Below, in pieces: positions 1 through 9,392 of a DNA stretch of 64,000 nt (positions are counted from its first letter, which is position 1; every line of letters starts with the position of its first letter). The DNA comes from Campylorhamphus procurvoides. Taxonomy: Eukaryota; Chordata; Aves; Passeriformes; Dendrocolaptidae. Both the position numbers and the translations under genes were made by a program. Location: positions 12,689 to 76,688 of the forward strand of contig WBMV01000262.1 of the NCBI GenBank assembly GCA_013396655.1, given 5' to 3'. Under the pieces are notes generated by a model that was not told where the DNA came from, searched no databases, and saw only the letters and a list, made by a program, of their open reading frames with translations.

Positions 1-224
1 GACAGCGGGGGGGGGGGGCCAGGAACACCCCAAGGACACTGGGACTTGTCACCATGACCTTGTCACCATCCCCACAGCCCTTCTCCAGCTCTGGCAAAGC
101 CCCAGGAAAGTTCGGGTATTTATTGCCGCCCCAATGCCCAGGTGATGCTTGTGTCCCCCTGTGTGTGTCCCCCTACTGTTCTCAACATGTGCTGACACCA
201 CTCATGGTCTGCTCTGCTTTGTGG

Positions 225-600
225 GGCACTGGGGGACATGGTGGGGACAGGAATGTGGCAGGGACACCCTGTGGGGCACGGGGTGACAGGAATGGGGTGG
301 AGAACACGGTGTGGCACAGGGACCTGCTCTGGAGCACAGATGGGACAGGGGTTGGGGGTGACACACTATGGGGCATGGGAGGATGACAGTGACACAGGGT
401 GGAGACACACTGTGGAGTACAGGGAGACACTGGGGCACGGTGGAGACAGGAATGGGGGGGACATGGGGGTGTGGCACAGAGACCACATGTGCCATGGAGC
501 ACAGATGGGACAGGGATGGGGGGGGACATCCTATGGGACACAGGGGGTTTGTGAGTGAGTGTGGGGAGATTCTATGGGACACGGTGGGGGAACAGGGACA
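225..600. repeat. Degenerate GC-rich minisatellite
   Basis: Imperfect repeating blocks with recurring words such as GGGACAGGAATGG, GTGGCACAGGGAC, GGAGCACAGATGGGACAG and TATGGGRCA. They recur at irregular spacing of very roughly 80 to 120 bases. All six frames hold overlapping open stretches, which is expected of a stop-poor tandem repeat and not of a gene. The window opens with a short poly-G tract at 7-18. Confidence 0.6.
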
Positions 601-879
601 CCCCATCTGGAGGTCCCAGACCTACGGCCACTGGGGCACTCTGACTCCCGCTGTGACCCCCAACTCTGGTGGGAACAGCAGGGACAAGCTCCCACACCCC
701 ATGGAGACCTCTGGGACCCCACTTTCCTGTCTGCTCCCTCAGCCCCTGCTGTGCCCCTGGGGATGGGAGTGGCTCTTGGGGGGAACCCCCAGGCTGGGAG
801 GGAGACCCAGACTGAAGGAAGGCTTCAGAGGAGAGTGCTGGGAGACACATATTTGGGTCAGCATAGGTGGGCATGGACA

Positions 880-990
880 CAGGTGTCACACAGACAATGT
901 CACACACATGTCACACACACAGGTGTCATACAGATGTCTCGGGTGTCACACGCAGGTGTCACAGGTCACACACAGGTGTCCCTTACAGGT
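880..990. repeat. CA-rich degenerate tandem repeat (TGTCACAC words)
   Basis: Repeated TGTCACACACA and CAGGTGTCACA words, interrupted by substitutions. This is a simple-sequence derived tract with no gene content. The flanks 600-880 and 990-1330 hold nothing I recognise. Confidence 0.6.
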
Positions 991-1334
991 GCCACAGAGG
1001 TGACTGGAAGTAGCAATGAGGGAAGACAAACAGTAGCAACAATGCCAATAACAGTGTACAAGACAGACAAGCAATCCACAGCTGATCTTTCACAGGTGAA
1101 CCCGGCCCCACCTGACTGCACACTGTGGCCAGCTGGAACAGACACAAGACAAGACCCTTCTGAGGTGGTACAGGTGGTGTCCTGGCTGTGCCAGTCCTGC
1201 CTGCTTCAAACCTTAACCCCATCCTGTCCAGGACCAGGACACCTGGCCAGCACGGAGCTTAGGAAGGGCAGGTACTGCCTGACCTCTGATCTGTGACCAG
1301 GTGACCCACCCACTGGGTGGGAGAAAGGCTGTCA

Positions 1335-1902
1335 GTGTGTCTGCTTGGGCTTCAGTAAAGCCTTTGACACCATCTCCTGGCAAAGCTGCAGCCCACAGCT
1401 TGGACAGGGGCACTCTCTGCTGGGTTAAGAACTGGCTGATGGCCGAGCCCAGAGAGTGCTTGGGAATGGAGCTGCACCCTCTTGGCATCCAGGCACTAGT
1501 GGTGTCCCCAGAGATCAGTGCTGGGCTCAGTCCTGTTTAATATCTCTCTTGGTAATAGAGGGGTAATGGTGGGTAAGGGGATCGAGTCCCCCATTAGCAA
1601 ATTTGTGGATGACAGCGAGCTGGGAGGGAGTGTGGATCTGGTGGAGGACAGGAAGGCTCTGCAGAGGGACCTGGGCAGGCTGGACCCATGGACTGAGACC
1701 AGCAGGATGAGGGTTAATGAGACCAAGTGCTGGGTCCTGGCTATGGCCACAACAACCCCCTGCAGCTCCAGGCTGGGGCAGAGGGGCTGGAAAGTGGCCT
1801 AGCACAGAAGGACTTGGGGGTGCTGGACATCAGGAACAATTTCTTCACAGAAAGGATAGTTAGGTACTGGAATGTGCTGCCTGGGGAGGTGGTGGAGTCA
1901 CT
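1335..1902 (+). mobile_element. CR1 LINE fragment, reverse-transcriptase part, internally deleted
   Basis: The plus strand encodes recognisable CR1 reverse-transcriptase words: a stretch reading as FSKAFDT around 1350, then LGNRGVM, FVDDSELGG and VNETKC between 1518 and 1735. The 3' end follows directly (GGAATGTGCTGCCTGGGGAGG around 1868-1890). The reading frame is broken several times and a middle portion is missing near 1800, so this is a dead, truncated copy. It abuts the retroviral relic on its right. Confidence 0.8.
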
Positions 1903-2470
1903 TGCAGGTGGAGACAAAGTTTATTAGAGAACCCCTCCTCTGGAGTCACAAGGTGCAGAAAGGACCCCCCGCTTTCTAAACTTCTCAGAGAGGAGCCTGG
2001 GTGTGGTTGGATCTAATCTTGGCCCCAGGCTTTGTCAGCAATGTAAGTACTACTTTGTCCCACAGGATTAAAGATGTGAAACCGGGTATATTTATATAAA
2101 ATTATATATTTATATAAAATTATTTATTATGATAAATGATTGGACAAAGGATCTTAATCAGAATTGCTTACTACATAATGTAAAAACTAAACCTCCTAAT
2201 GGTGTATAATATAGTGCATTATATCAAAGCAATTACACTAAAGCTAGCAAAAAGAAACAATCATTAAAGATCAGTATAACTCACCATACCAATGCTTGTG
2301 GGCACATCTCTTTCTCTTAACCTTGAGAAGAATCCTTGAAGGGGCGTCCCCACTACAAGGGAGAAAACTCCACCCACACTCCAAGAAGAGTATGTTAGAA
2401 GAATCTGACCCTATGAAAGTGGGCTGGGCTTTTGTAACATAAATGATTGACTGTCAGCCCCATGTCTCTA
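1903..2470 (-). mobile_element. Possible 3' LTR of the minus-strand endogenous retrovirus
   Basis: The segment lies between CR1 sequence and the retroviral body. Read on the minus strand it has an AT-rich TATATAAAT-like stretch near 2085-2115 and an AATAAA signal near 1919-1925 close to its end, as LTRs have in U3 and R. I could not find a matching second copy on the other side of the relic, so the LTR identity and the exact edges are inference. Confidence 0.35.
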
Positions 2471-5420
2471 GGTCAGCTTAGCAGCTTATCTGCTGAATCT
2501 TTGCCTCATTAGCAGTGTGTGGATTTGGGGTTGATGAGCCAGGCTGGTTTTAGCAGAATTCAATACCAAAAGCAGCACCTGCACCTCTCTGGTGGTGAGA
2601 GGTACCAGGTACTCAGATACCTTTTGCCTCCATGCTAGGAAAGCACCCACTGCATATGTGTACATTGTTCTCAAATATGTTGAGATGCATCAGTCTCCTA
2701 AGTTTTACTATTTTATCTTTACTCATGTAGTTTGAAAGAGTGTTAGCTTTATTATAATCACACATTATGCTAAAACTCAGAATTTAGTTAGCAGTGTTAA
2801 ACAACATAATATAGAATTAGCTATTGATACTGTTCAATTTTATGTACTTCTGGAATGGTCGGTATCCTCCTTTGTTGTATTAGGTATCACACATATATAC
2901 AATGACTACTAATAAGAACAGGTTCTGATTAGTAACAATATTACACCAACTGAGTGTAACATTAAATTCAGCAAGTCTGCTGTGCTTGGGGACCACCCAG
3001 AGAAGTCATCCTCCCAGTGCTGTTCTCCACCCCTTTTCACTGGCTCTTGGACACTGTATTTTGTCCACATCATGATCGACAGTGATTAATGGTTTTTGAC
3101 TGTTCTTTTTCAGTTGTTGTACCACTTTGTGTAGATCAGGGTGTTCCATCAGCTCTTTAACCAGTGTTCATTCCAGTAGGTGCTGATGTCTGACAACACC
3201 CTCTACCAGCTGTAGGGAGGCCCTTGTACACAGACACAGACTGGTCCATGAGACCCTGGTGTCACAAGCCCATCCTGAGGCACCTCCTGGCTGCTTGAAG
3301 GATACTGCTCTCCACTGCAGTGTTCCATGTGTTACCATCAGAAGGATGACCAAGAGCAGCCACTGATCTGTAAGATAAAACAATCTCCATCTTGGCAGGT
3401 ACGCTGGGTGGAATGGGTTCATTTCCTCAGTTCAGAATGTGGGAAATATCCATCAGAAACCATTTGGGTGTTGGTGGCTGTCAGAGTCAAGAGCCACCCA
3501 GGCTAATGGTCCTCAAGCGTCCATCAGAGCCAATGGACAATCCCAATTGAAGGCAATTTGACCACAACTGATTGGCCCACTTTTAGGTTGCCCTAAAAGG
3601 CTTAAAACTAATCATTCAGAGCAGGTTCAAGAGACACAGGGCTCAAGAAAGCTCATGGAACAGGATGAGCCACTGGTCCATATATTTATCTGATATATGT
3701 ATTTATCTGGTAGTCTTTTATCCCATTCAGATTTATGTGGCCTAAGGGAGCTTTTCACCAAACCATTTCCAGCTTCACAATCCAGTTTGCTTGGGGATAA
3801 TAAGGTGTGTGGAAACCTGTTTGACACCTTCCTTTTGGCCCAGTCTTGTACCATCACACTGGTGGAGTGTGATCCACTGTCACTTTGTACAGAGCCTGAG
3901 ACACAGAGACTGAAAACACAATTACTGGGTCACTAGTAGCTTTGGCATCAGCATGTCTGCTTTTAGGGCAATGACAGTCCAGATACCGTCCCACACCTGT
4001 CACTGTGTCCTTTCAACCACTGGGTGTCCTCAGAGGTCCAAGATAATCAATTTGCCAAGTGGACCAGAGTGTTTTCTTGCTTTTGATTTGTAAAGGTAGT
4101 GCCTGGTCTGGGTGAGTTTGTCAAAGTCTCAGTTGGCACTGGGGACACTGTGTGATAATGCCTTTACACAGCCTTGTGGTCAGTGGCCACCCTCTGCTTT
4201 GTGCTGCAAATAAAGGTTCCTGTCCAGTGTGCCCCAGTTTACTGTGTAGCCACTTGCCCAGTTGGTACCGGTACTGAGGTCCTTCCAAGTGATCAGTTTT
4301 TATCTTTTGAATTTTTGTCACCTAATCCACCTTGTTGTTCCAATCAGCCTGTAAGGCTTGATCACTGGCATGAGCTTTGACCCATCTGTGTAAATTGGTG
4401 GGGTTTGAGACTGTAACAGCAACCACTTCCAATCTTCCTTCTGCTGAACCTCCTTTCCATTCCCTTGCCAATCTAATGCTTCCCACGGGCACAGCCACTG
4501 TGTGGCACCAGCCCAGACTGCATAGGAATCAACATATATTGTCCTTGCCTTCTCTTTTACTGCCAGTAGTAAAGCTTTTAACACTCCCACCTATGCCCTT
4601 CCCATTTCTTCTACTGCTTCCATTCCTGTCTGCAGGTTAAGAACAACTCCTCTGTGCTCACATTTACCATCACTGAGTTTGAGGCATCAGTAAAAGAGAC
4701 ATCTGAGTCCCATTCTGCCTCATCAGCATCTTCGTCAGGGCTTTCCCAAATATTGCCATCCCAATCCTCGGGTGATACTATTAATTTTCACGTTTTTCTA
4801 ACATCCAGAGGATTGGGGTGTTTTTTAATAATGGCAGAGTTTAACAATGGTATGGTTAGAAGGGGTATTAGGAAGAAAATTTTTAAAATACATAGAACAT
4901 GATCAGACCACTGGAAAAATATTCTGTATTTAGGTTTTTAACATTCCATTTCCTGAATCTACAAAGAAACTCAAAAAGTTCTCCTTTCTTCTGCAAGAAA
5001 AGTTCCAGACTGTAAAGGTTCATAGGCCCTAGATTTAACACTGACTAAAATTCAGAATGGTTAAAAAGAAACTACAAATAATATGCATATCTCCCCCAAA
5101 GATTCTGAATAACTGAGTGATTCTGAATAATGTGAGAAGGGGAGATTTCCCCAAACCTTCAGTGTTTGGTTGGTCTGTCAGTGCCCCAGGAAAGCTGAGA
5201 CCTTGTGTCCCGCCAATCTGTTGGTGTCCCATTTTGGCAACTCCTCACTGAGCAGTTCACTGGGTCTGGCACTGAATTCTGAAGTGCTAAATCTCACATT
5301 GGTTAGGGGTGGCTTGACTGACTTGTTTAGGGTCACACACCAAACACAGAAACCCCCTCTTAGGTCTCCACACCTTCACCCGTGGCCAGTGGCTGCCAGT
5401 GCCCTTGAAGGACTCACATG
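2471..5420 (-). pseudogene. Decayed endogenous retrovirus: pol (RNase H, integrase) remnants
   Basis: On the minus strand, 4322-4730 reads as an RNase H-like segment (YTDGS-type and YVDSYAV-type words). 4121-4321 reads as a retroviral integrase zinc-binding domain, with a His-x3-His pair followed by a Cys-x2-Cys pair. About 3620-4010 gives pieces of the integrase catalytic core split between frames. Domain order (RNase H, zinc domain, core) matches a retroviral pol on the minus strand. Stops and frameshifts interrupt every part, so nothing is functional. The region 2471-3600, where env should lie, is open only in short unrecognisable pieces. No clear reverse transcriptase or gag was found upstream (4730-5420), which suggests a large 5' loss or heavy decay. 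The class is uncertain; the integrase style fits a gamma- or epsilon-like or related avian element. Confidence 0.7.
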
Positions 5421-6285
5421 AACATCTGACAGAATACACTCTTTATTAATAAACTGTGACAGGTTAAAGTTTGAAAATTGCTGGTGACAGTACCTAACTG
5501 CAAAAATGTGTTTAAAGCAATACCCAGCCAAGCTCTAATCCCTGTGAAAAGCTGCCTTGAGCTACTGATTCAGCATGCACAGGGTACAGTTTTTACCCCA
5601 AGCGCCCCTATGGCACAAAGACAGGTTCAGCCCTGACTGATCCCAAAGTTATAATGGAGTTTTCCTCCCTTTCTCTTCCTTTTTAACACCTGTCAATACT
5701 TTTTCTTTATGCTTAGGTGGAGCTTGAGTGACTTTAGTTATATATCTTACCCAGTGAGGGGTGGTCATATCTTAGGGTGGGTATCTGGCCAGTACCTGAG
5801 ATAACCTTGGGATCAGGACATGGTCAGGCCAAAGAGAAGGTTTTGACCATAGTCGCTGATTTCACAGCAGGACTTTATCTTCCTTTCTCTCCCTTGGTTT
5901 CCAGCTGCTGTGCAGCCGATGAGCTACAAGGTACCACTGAGTTCCCTCCTCTGCAAGGTACTGGCTGAGCCACAGGGTCTCCACTCTGCTTCACCCTCCC
6001 TTTAGTCCCTCTTGGATGTTGTGTGTGGGAGGTCAGGAATGACAACCGTGTTCCATCCAGAGAGTTAGCAACCATATGTTCCCCTATAATTTAGTGGCAT
6101 TATCTTTTTACCCACAAACTACTTCAACAAATTATAGAGCAAAAAAACCCAAACCCCTTTCATTTATTGAGGTATTTCAATAAATTCAGATGCCTTTCCA
6201 GAATGGATGCAAATAAACATGTAAATGGTGAATTGTAGGTGAACTAGCAGAGTATTACTGTTTTACAGCAAGGATCACAACATTT
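5421..6285. other. Intergenic, no gene recognised
   Basis: Short open frames only, none with a recognisable domain. Part of it may be further decayed retroviral sequence, because the minus strand near 5700-5760 is open and Lys-rich. I cannot assign it. Confidence 0.5.
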
Positions 6286-6289
6286 AAAT

Positions 6290-6715
6290 ATTAATTCAGG
6301 GTGGGAAGAAGGGCATGACAGGCTGAGAGAGTTAGGGCTGGTGAGCCTGGAGAAGATTCCAGGAAGACCTGAGAGCCCCTTGCAGTGCCTAAAGGGGGCT
6401 TACAAGAAGGCTGGAGAGGAACTTTGGACAAAAGCATGTAGTGATAGGACTAAGGGAAAATGGCCTTAAGCTGAAGAAGGGCAAGTTTATATTAGATGTT
6501 AGGAAGGAATTCTTGGCTGAGAGTAGTGAGGGCCTGGCACAGGTTGCTCAGAGAAGCTGTGGCTGCCCCTGGATCCCTGGCAGTGTCCAAGGCCAGGTTG
6601 GATGGAGCTTGGAGCAACCTAGGATAGTGGCAGGTGTCCCTGCATGTGGCACTGGGTGGTTGTAAAGGTCCCTTCCCACTCAAACCATTCCCTGGCTCTA
6701 TGACTCTGTGCTGTC
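6290..6715 (+). mobile_element. CR1 LINE 3' end
   Basis: Typical CR1 3'-terminal sequence on the plus strand. It runs from a GGCATGACAGGCTGAGAGAGTT-like start, through AGGAAGGAATTCTTGGC and GTCCAAGGCCAGGTTGG, to GGTCCCTTCCCACTCAAACC. It ends with the short terminal repeat CTCTATGACTCTGTG at about 6700-6713. It ends only about 135 bases before the acrosin start codon. Confidence 0.88.
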
Positions 6716-6849
6716 CCTCCCCACTGTGCCCAGCACATGGAACTGGCCCCTCTGTGACATCAACCCCAGGCTGGGGGCACCGTGAGGGCCGTGGGGGCTG
6801 CACTGGAGGGGACCCCTCAGTCCTGGCACTACCACGGGTGGTGGCACCG

Positions 6850-8917
6850 ATGGCTTGGCTGTGGCTCCTCGTCCTGCTGGCCCTGGCTGGGCCCGTGGGT
6901 GGCACCTGGGACACCTGCGAGTCAGTGGCCCCGGGATCTGGGAGGGAGCTCAGGGAACACTGGGGGGGTTCCCAGCAGACCCAGGGGGGACAGACGTGCC
7001 CTCGGGGGTCCCTGGTCCTGCTGCCCCCGAGCACTGGGTGGGGAGGGATGATGGGGGACCCTCAGTGATGGCTTTGTGCTTGCAGAGGGACCTGCGGGCT
7101 CCAGCCCATGGCTTCTGACCACAACTCCCTGGTTCCTGACTCTGGCCCCGTGGCTTCTGCTGACACAGCCCGCGTTACGGGTGGCACCGGTGTCCAGCCA
7201 GGGGCCTGGCCTGGCATCGTCAGCATCCAGGCTAAATGGGACAATGGCACGTGGCACATGTGCTCAGGTGCCCTCCTCAGCTCCCAGTGGGTCCTCACGG
7301 TGGCCCACTGCTTCACCGGGGCTGGGTAAGGAGGAGCAGGGACAGGGATGTCCCCACAGCTCGGGCAGGTGCCCAGGGCACAGCACCACACGCTGCTCCC
7401 ATCCCGGCTCTGCCTTGGGAAGCAGAAGGTTGGGAAGCTGCCCCAGCCCCTGGCTCTGCTTCCTCTCACCCCTNTTCCCCAGAGCCAACAGCAGGGATGC
7501 AGTGGGACAATGTCCCTCCAAGAGCAAAGCCAGTCCTGGGGAAGGGGTTCACCCTCAGGCAGGGGAGGGGATGGGCACTGAACTGCTGAGGGCTCATTCC
7601 CCTCTGTTCCCACAACTCTGGACCAGGTGTCCTGCTGCGGGAGGCCAAGGTTCACCTCATGGACATGGAGCTTTGTAACAGCAGCCCCTGGTACGCAGGG
7701 GCCGCCCATCCCGAAAACCTGTGTGCTGGATACCCCCAGGGCAACATCGACACCTGCAAGGTGGGAGTGTGGCATGAGTCCCTCAGCCCCGGCAGCACAG
7801 GGACCCCCTGAGCCCCCAGACATGGCACGGGCTGGGCCTGGCCCAGAGCCCTCCCAGGCACGGGTCCCCACTGCTGCCAGGGCCACCCTGTCTCATAGCC
7901 CATAACCCATAGCCCATAGCCCATATCCCATATCCCATAGCCCAGGGCCGCCCTGTCCCATAGCCCAGATCCCAGATCCCATATCCCATATCCCATTGCC
8001 CATAGTCCATGTCGCATATCCCATGGCTGCCCTGCCTTTCCTCATCCATGGATCCCTGTCCCATATTCCAGATCCCAGATCCCAGATCCCAGATCCCATA
8101 TCCCAGGGCTGCCCTCCCCTTGCCCATCCCTGGGTCCCTGCCCCATGTCCCCTTGTCCCCAAGGCCTGGCTCTGCCCACAAAGCCCATGCAGTGCTCCTG
8201 GCAGCCCTGAGCTGCAGATGTGACCCTGGATCATCCGTCCTCTGCACAGCTGGGACAGCTGGGACAGCTGTGCAGAGATGAGGAAGCCACCAGTCTGCTC
8301 CCAGACCAGGGTCTGGAGGCTCCAGTCCCTGAGCAGAGCCTTCCTGTGCCAGGAATGCAGCTCTGGCAGGGGCTGGGATAGAGGAGCCAGCCCTGGTGCT
8401 GCAGCAGCCCCCCACAAACCCTGAGTCCTCTCTCCTGCCACAGGGGGACAGCGGGGGTCCCCTCGTCTGCAAGGACAACACAGCTGACTCCTTCTGGCTC
8501 GTGGGGTTGAGCAGCTGGGGAAAAGGCTGTAACAAAGGCAGGCACCCCGGGATCTACACCTCCACTCAGCACTTCTACAACTGGATCCTGCTCCAGACAG
8601 GCCTGAGCCCAGCAGAAACAGTTGGTCCAGAACCAGAGCTACCTGTCACATCAACCCCCGAGGAGCAACTGACGCCAGAGACAGAGACAGAGCCAGTGCC
8701 AGAGCCAGAGCCAAGGCCAGGGCCACGGCCAGGGCCAGAGCCAAGGCCAGGGCCAGGGTCAGAGCCAGACTTCACCCTGATCCCCCAGCACAGCCACAGA
8801 CCAGTGTCAACCTCCTCGGCCTCATTAATGCCCATGGCATTCCCACTCCTGATCCTGGTGCAATTCCTGAACCTGCTTCAGGAGTTCCTGCACTTCCTGA
8901 GGGACAAAAAGGCTTAA
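6850..8917 (+). CDS. ACR: Acrosin (acrosomal serine protease), one exon missing from the assembly or lost
   Basis: Trypsin-family protease of the sperm acrosome. Four exons are visible: 6850-6920, 7086-7325, 7627-7760 and 8444-8917. Exon 1 encodes a Leu-rich signal peptide ([14 protein letters not shown]). Exon 2 has the light-chain CGL motif, an activation-like site reading RVTGG, the GAWPG motif, and the catalytic His in TVAHC (about residue 98). The 7627 exon carries the ELCNSSPWY and CAGYP motifs typical of acrosin. The last exon has the catalytic Ser in GDSGGP (Ser codon 8450-8452), SSWG and PGIYT. Acrosins normally have an exon between the His exon and the CAGYP exon that carries the catalytic Asp. 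It is absent here. Exon 2 ends in phase 2 and the next exon needs phase 1, so joining them directly frameshifts. A lone N at 7474 sits in that intron. Identity is confident; functional status is unclear. Confidence 0.85.
7893..8112. repeat. CCCATA/CCAGAT minisatellite in the ACR intron
   Basis: Tandem array of 6- to 8-base words (CCCATAG, CCCATAT, CCCAGAT) filling much of the intron between 7761 and 8443, interrupted by CCAGGGCCGCCCTGTC-like spacers. Its length is likely polymorphic. It has no coding role. Confidence 0.85.
8444..8917 (+). CDS. ACR: ACR last exon: catalytic Ser plus Pro/Glu-rich tail and hydrophobic C terminus
   Basis: After the protease domain ends (NWILLQTGL), the exon encodes a low-complexity tail of alternating Glu-Pro and Arg-Pro-Gly units, encoded by repeats of CCAGAGCCA and CCAAGGCCAGGG at about 8690-8770. 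It then gives a hydrophobic stretch ([15 protein letters not shown]) just before the basic end RDKKA and the TAA at 8915-8917. Mammalian proacrosin also has a Pro-rich tail that is removed on maturation. The terminal hydrophobic run could anchor the zymogen to the acrosomal membrane; that is inference. Confidence 0.8.
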   Translation, partial: GDSGGPLVCKDNTADSFWLVGLSSWGKGCNKGRHPGIYTSTQHFYNWILLQTGLSPAETVGPEPELPVTSTPEEQLTPETETEPVPEPEPRPGPRPGPEPRPGPGSEPDFTLIPQHSHRPVSTSSASLMPMAFPLLILVQFLNLLQEFLHFLRDKKA

Positions 8918-9062
8918 GCAGAGGGATGAGCAGGATCCAGGGCTACAGTGGACCATGGCCATTTTCTGCTGGACCAAAAGTAGCCCTGGGGCCAGAGTTG
9001 CTTTGTCCTGCCCACGCTGCTCCACTGCACCCACACGGATGCTGACATGACTGATGTGTTGA

Positions 9063-9068
9063 AATAAA
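9063..9068 (+). terminator. ACR polyadenylation signal AATAAA
   Basis: AATAAA lies 146 bases after the ACR stop codon and is followed by a GT-rich stretch (TTTCTGTGTTC), the usual arrangement. It lies before the stop codon of the convergent RABL2 gene at 9393. Confidence 0.7.
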
Positions 9069-9392
9069 GTTTCTGTGTTCACCATTAACTGTGTTTTCAG
9101 CCCCGCTCAGTCCACATGCAGGCTGGGAATGTCCCTGCTCTGTCTGTCAATCTGCTGTGCCGTTCATGCTCATTCTTCAGCCTGTGTGAGATGTGCAGTG
9201 GTGAGGGACAAGCCATGGGAGATCCTGCCCAGATGGGCTCCCACAAGAAGGGGAGAGACCCAGCTGCCTGTCACCACAGCTCCAGGGCACACAAAACATC
9301 ACTGTCCTCTGTACAGGCCCCAGAAATCCAGAGCCAAGGGAAACCAGGCTCAGGGTCCAGTGTCAAAGGAAAACCAGGCTCAGGATTCAGGC

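Noticed and set aside
54..1296. Overlapping open frames up to 245 codons near the left edge
   Set aside because: They lie in a degenerate GC-rich minisatellite, are open in several frames at once and show no domain or codon bias.
6634..7068. 144-codon plus-strand frame covering the ACR start
   Set aside because: It begins in CR1 and runs through the ACR exon 1 donor into intron; the real start is the ATG at 6850 with the signal peptide.
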